A DNA stretch of 64,000 nt, taken from Limnohabitans sp. B9-3. Its GTDB lineage: Bacteria > Pseudomonadota > Gammaproteobacteria > Burkholderiales > Burkholderiaceae_C. The notes beneath the pieces are model-generated. The model worked only from the letters and a program-made list of their open reading frames with translations, did not search any database and had not been told where the DNA came from. Of this stretch, positions 58,332 to 64,000 are shown piece after piece. Position numbers and translations under genes: made by a program. Within the stretch, counting starts at the first letter, position 1; each line of letters begins with the position of its first letter. The stretch lies in contig NZ_NESI01000004.1 in assembly GCF_002778325.1 (NCBI RefSeq), forward strand, positions 1 through 64,000. Direction: 5' to 3'.

Positions 58332-59321
58332 TCAGTCGGCGTAAATACCCGACTTGGCGATCACAGGGCCCCACTTCTTGATTTCAGCCTCTAAGTGCGT
58401 CTTCAAGCCTGCGGGGGTGACTTTGTCCATAGGAGGAACATCCGAGCTCAAATCTGCCAAACGTTGCTTGACCGCTGGGTCTTGCAAAGCGGCACGCAGG
58501 GCCACGTTGATCTTGTCAATCACAGCAGCAGGCGTGTCTTTAGGTGCGTACATGCCGTGCCACACTTTGACCTCAAAGCCCTTCAACCCTTGCTCGTCCA
58601 ATGTGGGCACGTTAGGCAAGGCGCTCAAACGCTTAAGCGTGGTGACGCCATACACCTTGACGCGTGACTCTTTGATCAAGGGCACGGTTTGTGTGGTTTG
58701 GTCGCACAACAAATCCACTTGGCCACCCAGCAAATCGTTCATCGCGGGGCCGGTACCTTTGTAAGGAATGGTGTTGAGGTCGGTCTCCATGGCGCTCATG
58801 AACAGCAAGCCGCACAGGTGCGACACAGCGCCTAAACCGGCATTGGCCAAAGACACTTTGTCTTTGTTGGCTTTGACATAAGTTTGCAACTCTGCAAAGT
58901 TGTTGGCCGGAAAGTCCTTGCGTGCCAGCATGGTCATGGGCACGTCGACCACTTGGCCGATGTATTCAAAGTCTTTCAGTGGATCGAACGACAGCTTTTT
59001 GTACAAAGCAGGCGCCGTAGCCATGCCCATATGGTGAATAAAAATGGTGTGACCGTTGGGCGCAGCACGCGCGACACGCGCTGCGGCAATGGTGCCACCA
59101 GCACCCACCGTGTTTTCAACCAACACGGTTTGCCCCAAAGACTTGCCCATGGGAATGGCGATCATGCGCGCCACCACATCCGTTGGGCCGCCCGCCGCAA
59201 AAGGCACGACCAAGGCAATGGGCTTGTCTGGGAATGCAGAGGTTTGGGCGCTTGCCACGCCGCTCAAAGTGCCGCACGCCACAGCGCAGGCCAATAGTAA
59301 AGTTTTCATTTGTTGTTTCAT
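58332..59321 (-). CDS. Tripartite tricarboxylate transporter receptor (Bug family)
   Basis: The protein of 329 residues from ATG 59321 has a signal peptide (MKTLLLACAVACGTLSGVASA) and the Bug fold start FPDKPIALVVPFAAGGPTDVVARM. Bug proteins are periplasmic binders of carboxylates such as citrate, often orphaned from the membrane components, which are not in this window. It follows CitE by about 80 bases and probably binds the carboxylate degraded by the operon. Confidence 0.92.
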   Translation of the reverse strand: MKQQMKTLLLACAVACGTLSGVASAQTSAFPDKPIALVVPFAAGGPTDVVARMIAIPMGKSLGQTVLVENTVGAGGTIAAARVARAAPNGHTIFIHHMGMATAPALYKKLSFDPLKDFEYIGQVVDVPMTMLARKDFPANNFAELQTYVKANKDKVSLANAGLGAVSHLCGLLFMSAMETDLNTIPYKGTGPAMNDLLGGQVDLLCDQTTQTVPLIKESRVKVYGVTTLKRLSALPNVPTLDEQGLKGFEVKVWHGMYAPKDTPAAVIDKINVALRAALQDPAVKQRLADLSSDVPPMDKVTPAGLKTHLEAEIKKWGPVIAKSGIYAD

Positions 59322-59401
59322 GATGGTCTCCGTTTTTAAAATACTGACGAAGCATAAACGGCAAGCAAGGTTTGAGCGCGAATGCCTGATATGCAGCAAT
59401 G

Positions 59402-60241
59402 TTATTGGTCCACCAAAATTTGACGCGCCAACCGCAAAACAGGGGGGTCCACCATCTTGCCATCCACACTGAAAGCACCACCTCCAGCGGCAGTTTCCGC
59501 GGCCAAAACACGGTGCGCCCAATCTCGCTGAAGCGCGGTAGGCATGAATGCGGCACGTACCGGTTGCAACTGTGCAGGATGAATGCACAACTTTGCAAAA
59601 AATCCAAATCGTCGGCTGCGAGCGGCATCGGATTGCACCAAAGCCATGTCTTGTGTGCTGGTGCTCACGCCATCGATGGGTGGCGGCAAACCTGCACAGC
59701 GCGAAGCCAAGACCAGCTGAAAGCGCACAGGACCCAGCTCCGCCTCATCGGCCTCGCAGGCCATGCCCAAATCGGCTTGCAAGTCCAAATGCCCCAAAGC
59801 CAAGCGTAGAACCTGTGGGGCTTGGGCGATGACATCGAGAGCGCGCACGGCTTGCGCAGTTTCGATCAAGGGGACGAGCTGCATCTGAACAGGACCACCT
59901 TTCGCCACGCGCTGGAGCTCTGCCACCGATTCGGCCTTGGGCACCATCACAGCACTCAAACCGTCGAGCGTGCCCAACCAAGCCAAATCAGCCGTCGCCT
60001 CGTTGCTGCTGAGGGCGTTGATGCGAATCAGCACACGCGCACGTTGCGCGCTGGTCCATGTTTGCCAAGCCTGAGTGATCGCATCGCGCGCTTTGGCTTT
60101 GTCAGACAAAGGCACCGCATCTTCAAGGTCCAAAATCACGGCATCCGCGCCACTTTGCAAGGCTTTGTCAAAGCGGTCGGGGCGATGGCCGGGCACAAAT
60201 AAAAATGTGCAAGCGCGCGCTAAAGGATGAAGTTCAGTCAT
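59402..60241 (-). CDS. CitE-like lyase (HpcH/HpaI aldolase family)
   Basis: The 279-residue protein resembles CitE-type beta-lyases: CTFLFVPGHRPDRFDKALQSGADAVILDLEDAV, with the Mg-binding Glu in PLIETAQAV and Asp in LGHLDLQADLGM. Such enzymes cleave 3-hydroxy-acyl-CoA such as malyl-CoA or citramalyl-CoA. It sits between PrpD-like and Bug genes in a catabolic operon, supporting a CoA-dependent cleavage step. Confidence 0.88.
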   Translation of the reverse strand: MTELHPLARACTFLFVPGHRPDRFDKALQSGADAVILDLEDAVPLSDKAKARDAITQAWQTWTSAQRARVLIRINALSSNEATADLAWLGTLDGLSAVMVPKAESVAELQRVAKGGPVQMQLVPLIETAQAVRALDVIAQAPQVLRLALGHLDLQADLGMACEADEAELGPVRFQLVLASRCAGLPPPIDGVSTSTQDMALVQSDAARSRRFGFFAKLCIHPAQLQPVRAAFMPTALQRDWAHRVLAAETAAGGGAFSVDGKMVDPPVLRLARQILVDQ

Positions 60242-60267
60242 AGCGGACCGCAAAACTCAACACAGCC

Positions 60268-61653
60268 TCAAGCCTGCACGGGCATCACCCGCGGGACGAT
60301 CGGCCACTGCATGACTTGCCAAAGCTGCGCCACGGCGGCAGCCATCTCATCCGGCGTGGCGCCACCGCTGTGCGCGGCAAGAAGCAGGGCCTTGGCCGTG
60401 ATTTCATCGCGGCTCAGCGTGTTGCCTGGGTCGCCCTTGGGCTCATCCACGCGCCCGTGCAACACGCGGCCATCCGTCGTGTGCACGGTGACCTTGCCAA
60501 TCCAACGCTGCGGGTAAGCGGTGTCCACTTCGTCGTCCAACACCATCTCCACTTTGTCGCGCAAGGCTTGGGTGATGTCGTCTTTGAAATGCTGGTCAAA
60601 CTCGCTCAACCCCGCATGCTCAAAGCGCGCCACCAAGGCCAACACCGTGCCCATGCTGAACTTGCTTTGGTGCACGGTGCTCGGGTTTGTGACAGGGCCC
60701 AACACGTCAATCGCCCCTTGGTGCACATGGGTGACCACGCGGGCCAAGTGAGCAATTTTGAGCTGGTGGTCTTGCATCACTTTCAGCAAGGCATCGGCCG
60801 CAGGATGCGTATGGCGGCACGAGGCGTGGTACTTGAACGAGGTTTCTGCCGTGGCCCAACGGGTGCCCAAGCCGTCGGTGAGTTTGCGCACATCGGCATC
60901 GCTGGACATGCCCGCAGCCATGCCTTGTGGACCTTCCAAAATTTGTGCCGCACCGGTGAAGTTGTCTTTGGCCAAATAAGCGGCCATCAAGCCGGCACCT
61001 GCAGCGTGGGCGGTGTGCAATTGTTTGGAGTCTGCTGCGGTACGCAAGAACTCCCACAAACCCGCAGACTGTGTGCCGGCCGATCCAAACGCGTGCTGCA
61101 TCTGCGTGGCATTGAGCCCCAGCAAATGCCCCACAGCCGCAGCGGCTGCCAAGGTGCCCGCTGTCCCTGTGGTGTGAAACACGCGGTAATGCGAGCGTCC
61201 TAAAAACTCACCCACACGAATGCCCACCTCATAACCCGCCACGGCTGCGGTGATGAGTTGCGCACCCGTGGCCCCAATGGCTTGCGCGACAGCCAACACG
61301 GGCGAGAACACCACCGTGGCTGGGTGAAACACCGAGCCGTTGTGCACATCGTCTTGCTCGGCCACATGCGATGCGGCGGCATTGGCCATCGCCGCCCAAT
61401 AAGGGCTGGTGGTGCGGCGGTTGGTCAACACCTCGCTGGGGCCGGATGCAGGCCCCATGCTCACCGCGAATTTGGTCAAGGTTTCAACAGGTCGCGAGCC
61501 ATGACCTGCAATGGCTGAGCCAAACCAATCGACCCACAGGTCTTCGGTTTTGCGCAGCACATGCTCAGGAATGTCAGCGGTCTTCAGGTTCGCAGCAAAG
61601 GCAGCGAGCGTGGCGGTGGCGCTAGAGGGCACGGTTGTGGAAATGGCACTCAT
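60268..61653 (-). CDS. MmgE/PrpD-family protein
   Basis: The 461-residue protein matches MmgE/PrpD, whose members are 2-methylcitrate dehydratases and related enzymes. It has the helical N-terminal core (VDWFGSAIAGHGSRPVETL) and the conserved segments YEVGIRVGEFLGRSHYRVFHTTGTAGTLAAAAA and FKYHASCRHTHPAADALLK. The reaction in this operon is probably hydration/dehydration of a carboxylic acid or its CoA ester. Its start overlaps the CaiB gene stop by 4 bases (ATGA). Confidence 0.9.
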   Translation of the reverse strand: MSAISTTVPSSATATLAAFAANLKTADIPEHVLRKTEDLWVDWFGSAIAGHGSRPVETLTKFAVSMGPASGPSEVLTNRRTTSPYWAAMANAAASHVAEQDDVHNGSVFHPATVVFSPVLAVAQAIGATGAQLITAAVAGYEVGIRVGEFLGRSHYRVFHTTGTAGTLAAAAAVGHLLGLNATQMQHAFGSAGTQSAGLWEFLRTAADSKQLHTAHAAGAGLMAAYLAKDNFTGAAQILEGPQGMAAGMSSDADVRKLTDGLGTRWATAETSFKYHASCRHTHPAADALLKVMQDHQLKIAHLARVVTHVHQGAIDVLGPVTNPSTVHQSKFSMGTVLALVARFEHAGLSEFDQHFKDDITQALRDKVEMVLDDEVDTAYPQRWIGKVTVHTTDGRVLHGRVDEPKGDPGNTLSRDEITAKALLLAAHSGGATPDEMAAAVAQLWQVMQWPIVPRVMPVQA

Positions 61654-62843
61654 CGTTGAACTCCCAGTTCTTTCAAAATCGCTTCGGTGTGCTCGCCCAC
61701 TTTAGGAATAGCACCCATGCGGTAATCAAACGCACTTTGTTTGCCGGGTGGCAACAAGGCTGGCAAGTCACCCGCAGGTGAATCGACCGAAGTCCAACGC
61801 TCACGCGCTTGGAGCTGCGGATGTGCCCACAGCTCGGCCATGGTGTTCATGCGGGCGTTGGCAATTTGCGCCACATCCAAACGCGCAATCACTTGCTCAG
61901 CCGTCAACGCGGCAAAGGTGTCGAGGATGATTTTTTCTAACGCGTTGCGGTTGGCGTTGCGCAGGGCATTGCTGTTGAAACGCGCGTCGGTGGCCAGTTC
62001 GGGTTGCTGCAGCACATGCTGGCAAAACTGCACCCACTCACGTTCGTTTTGCAAGCCCAACATCACCGTGCCACCATCGCCTGCGGCGAAAGGACCATAC
62101 GGGTAAATGGTGGCGTGCGCCGCGGCGCTGCGCGGCGGCGGCGACGCGTTGTCCATCGCGTAATACATGGGGTAGCCCATCCACTCGCCCAAGGCTTCGA
62201 GCATGGACACATCGATGTGTGAACCCTCCCCTGTTTTGTCACGCTGAATCAGCGCTGACAAGATGTTGGTGTAGGCGTACATGCCCGCTGCGATGTCGGC
62301 AATCGAGTTGCCGCTTTTGCTGGGGTGATCGGGCGTGCCGGTGATGCTCAAGAAACCCGCTTCACTTTGGATGAGTAAGTCGTAGGCTTTCTTGTCGCGG
62401 TACGGACCGTCGTTGCCGTAGCCGGAGATGTCGCACACGATGAGGCGCGGGTTCTCGGCGCGCAAAGTGGCGGCATCCAAGCCCATTCGCCCCGTGGCAC
62501 CGGGTGCGAGGTTTTGCACCAACACATCGGCCTTGGCAATGAGCTGTTTGAGCACCGCCAAATCTTGCGGGTCTTTCAGGTCCAGCGCCAGACTTTCTTT
62601 GGAGCGATTGACCCATACAAAGTGCGAGGACTGACCTTTGGCACGTTGGTCGTAAGCGCGTGCAAAGTCACCGGCGCCGGGGCGCTCCACCTTGATGACG
62701 CGGGCGCCCAAGTCCGCCAACTGGCGCGTGCAAAACGGCGCGGCAATCGCGTGCTCTAGAGACACGACGGTGATGTGGTCGAGCGGACGCACGCCGGCAT
62801 TGGCGGCAAACGGTGATGCGGAATGTGAAGCAGCGTGTGTCAT
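61650..62843 (-). CDS. CaiB/BaiF-family CoA-transferase
   Basis: The protein of 397 residues (ATG 62843) is a class III CoA-transferase: RPLDHITVVSLEHAIAAPFCTRQLADLGARVIKVERPGAGDFAR at the start, and LDLKDPQDLAVLKQLIAKADVLVQNLAPG after. These enzymes move CoA between carboxylic acids. It follows the acyl-CoA dehydrogenase gene with a 1-base overlap (TGATG) and is coupled to the PrpD gene, so it probably activates the acid that the operon degrades. Confidence 0.93.
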   Translation of the reverse strand: MTHAASHSASPFAANAGVRPLDHITVVSLEHAIAAPFCTRQLADLGARVIKVERPGAGDFARAYDQRAKGQSSHFVWVNRSKESLALDLKDPQDLAVLKQLIAKADVLVQNLAPGATGRMGLDAATLRAENPRLIVCDISGYGNDGPYRDKKAYDLLIQSEAGFLSITGTPDHPSKSGNSIADIAAGMYAYTNILSALIQRDKTGEGSHIDVSMLEALGEWMGYPMYYAMDNASPPPRSAAAHATIYPYGPFAAGDGGTVMLGLQNEREWVQFCQHVLQQPELATDARFNSNALRNANRNALEKIILDTFAALTAEQVIARLDVAQIANARMNTMAELWAHPQLQARERWTSVDSPAGDLPALLPPGKQSAFDYRMGAIPKVGEHTEAILKELGVQR

Positions 62844-64000
62844 CAGAACGACCTTGGCAAACCCAGCAAATGCTCGGCAACATAAGAAAAGATCATGTTG
62901 GTCGACACCGGCGCCACTTGGTACAAGCGGGTCTCGCGGAATTTGCGCTCGATGTCGTACTCGCAGGCAAAGCCAAAGCCGCCATGCGTTTGCAAACAAA
63001 CGTTGGCCGCTTCCCAGCTGGCCTTGGCCGCAAGATACTTCGCCATGTTGGCTTCAGCGCCAGCGTTTTGTAGGGCATCAATTTTTTCGCAGGCCTTCCA
63101 GCGCATCAGGTTGGCGGCTTCCAGCTCGATGAAGGCATCGGCAATCGGGAACTGCACGCCCTGGTTTTGACCAATGGGGCGGCCAAACACCACACGCTCG
63201 TTGGCATATTTGCTGGCGCGGTCAATGAACCAATAACCGTCGCCAATGCACTCCGCAGCGATCAAGGTGCGCTCAGCGTTCAGGCCGTCGAGCAGGGTCT
63301 TGAAGCCTTTGCCCTCTTCACCCAGCAGCGCGTCTTCGGGAATTTCGAGGTTGTCAAAAAACAATTCGTTGGTCTCGTGGTTGACCATGTTCAGGATCGG
63401 ACGCACGGTTAGGCCGTTGCCAATCGCTGTTTTGAGGTCGATCAAAAAGCAGGACAAGCCTTCGGACTTTTTCTTCACCTGGTCAGCGGGCGTGGTGCGC
63501 GCCAGCAGAATCATCAGGTCGCTGTGCTGGATGCGCGAGATCCAAACCTTCTGGCCGTTGATGACCCAGCGGCCATCTTTTTTGACAGCGCTGGTTTTGA
63601 GTTTGGTGGTGTCGCTGCCGGTGGTGGGCTCGGTCACGCCCATGGACTGAATGCGCAATTCGCCCGTGGCAATTTTGGGCAGCAACGTGTCTTTTTGTTG
63701 TTGAGAACCGCTGCGCACGATGGAGTTCATCACGTACATCTGGCCGTGACAGGCGCCCGAGTTGCCGCCCGAGCGGTTGATCTCTTCCATGATGACCGAG
63801 GCCTCGGCCATGCTCAGGCCCGAGCCGCCGTATTGCTGCGGAATCAGCGCGGCCATCCAGCCCGCTTTGGTGAGCGCGTCCACAAATTCTTCGGGATAGC
63901 CGCGTTTTTCGTCAATCTTGCGGTGGTATTCGTCAGGGAACTGGGCGCAAAGGTCGCGCACAGCGTCGCGGATGTCTTGGTATTGGTCAGGGGTGTGCAA
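62843..64000 (-). CDS. Acyl-CoA dehydrogenase (may continue past the window edge)
   Basis: The visible 385 residues are nearly a whole acyl-CoA dehydrogenase. They include TEPTTGSDTTKLKTSAVKKDGRWVINGQKVWISRI and the late-domain motif LQTHGGFGFACEYDIERKFRETRLYQVAPVSTNMI; the start is at the edge (TTG), so a few residues may lie outside. It oxidises an acyl-CoA, donating electrons to ETF and the ETF-QO encoded nearby. It is the first visible gene of the CaiB–PrpD–CitE–Bug operon. Confidence 0.88.
   Translation of the reverse strand: MHTPDQYQDIRDAVRDLCAQFPDEYHRKIDEKRGYPEEFVDALTKAGWMAALIPQQYGGSGLSMAEASVIMEEINRSGGNSGACHGQMYVMNSIVRSGSQQQKDTLLPKIATGELRIQSMGVTEPTTGSDTTKLKTSAVKKDGRWVINGQKVWISRIQHSDLMILLARTTPADQVKKKSEGLSCFLIDLKTAIGNGLTVRPILNMVNHETNELFFDNLEIPEDALLGEEGKGFKTLLDGLNAERTLIAAECIGDGYWFIDRASKYANERVVFGRPIGQNQGVQFPIADAFIELEAANLMRWKACEKIDALQNAGAEANMAKYLAAKASWEAANVCLQTHGGFGFACEYDIERKFRETRLYQVAPVSTNMIFSYVAEHLLGLPRSF

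Noticed and set aside
1-64000. CRISPR array, rRNA operon, riboswitch
   Set aside because: I saw no regularly spaced repeats, rRNA sequence or recognisable riboswitch. In particular there is no glycine riboswitch upstream of the gcvH-like gene and no T-box before alaS.

Overview
The window is a stretch of a betaproteobacterial chromosome, most consistent with Burkholderiales/Comamonadaceae (Limnohabitans, Rhodoferax or a relative). The support is the gene content: a Bug-type tripartite tricarboxylate binding protein, CaiB/BaiF and PrpD/CitE catabolic genes, a hupB–tRNA-Val–ppiD–tRNA-His block, ETF-QO, and many LysR regulators. Most of it is GC-rich core DNA. It is interrupted by two clearly accessory zones. 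The assignment rests on gene recognition only; no database search was run.

Zone 1 (1–7059) is an accessory island ending at the 3' end of tRNA-His. It starts with the end of an IS256-type insertion sequence. It then holds a HigB/HigA-type toxin–antitoxin pair with a readable autoregulatory promoter, a cytoplasmic trypsin-like serine protease, a 333-residue protein of unknown function, a truncated tRNA-Pro that still has its terminator, and a three-gene set (HTH regulator, HNH endonuclease, unknown protein). A 24-bp direct repeat with one mismatch flanks 217–7015.

From 7060 to 22836 lies housekeeping and catabolic DNA: tRNA-His, ppiD, tRNA-Val and hupB; a tartrate/malate-type dehydrogenase with a haloacetate-dehalogenase-like hydrolase and a divergent LysR; an EamA transporter; pgsA and dnaE; a pirin/flavodoxin pair facing a LysR gene; a renalase-like flavoprotein; and gluQ.

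Zone 2 (22804–33654) is the most interesting part. One leftward transcription unit of seven genes carries hsdM, hsdS, a CD-NTase, a SLATT two-membrane-helix effector, an AlbA_2/Schlafen ATPase-type protein, hsdR, and a YgjP-like metallopeptidase. It is a type I restriction–modification locus with a compact two-gene CBASS-like signalling module and an AlbA_2 gene inserted between hsdS and hsdR. Most junctions overlap by 1–10 bases. The CD-NTase, SLATT and hsdS genes are visibly more AT-rich than hsdM, hsdR and the AlbA_2 gene.

From 33748 onward the core resumes: trmB and an RluA-type pseudouridine synthase; a Tat-exported transglutaminase; a TlpA-type thioredoxin and alaS; an NADP-type succinate-semialdehyde dehydrogenase; tRNA-Gly; and scoAB facing a PAS–LuxR regulator across a perfect 10-bp inverted repeat. 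Then come a fused double acyl-CoA dehydrogenase with a nitroreductase and a carboxymuconolactone-decarboxylase-like protein; an SDR/thioesterase pair; ETF-QO coupled to a stand-alone GcvH-like protein; a lipoprotein methyltransferase; an AT-rich orphan lipoprotein; an aminotransferase divergent from nth; and a flavin monooxygenase–DUF2783–VOC operon. The window ends in a five-gene CoA-ester catabolic operon (acyl-CoA dehydrogenase, CaiB, PrpD, CitE, Bug receptor) that runs off the right edge.
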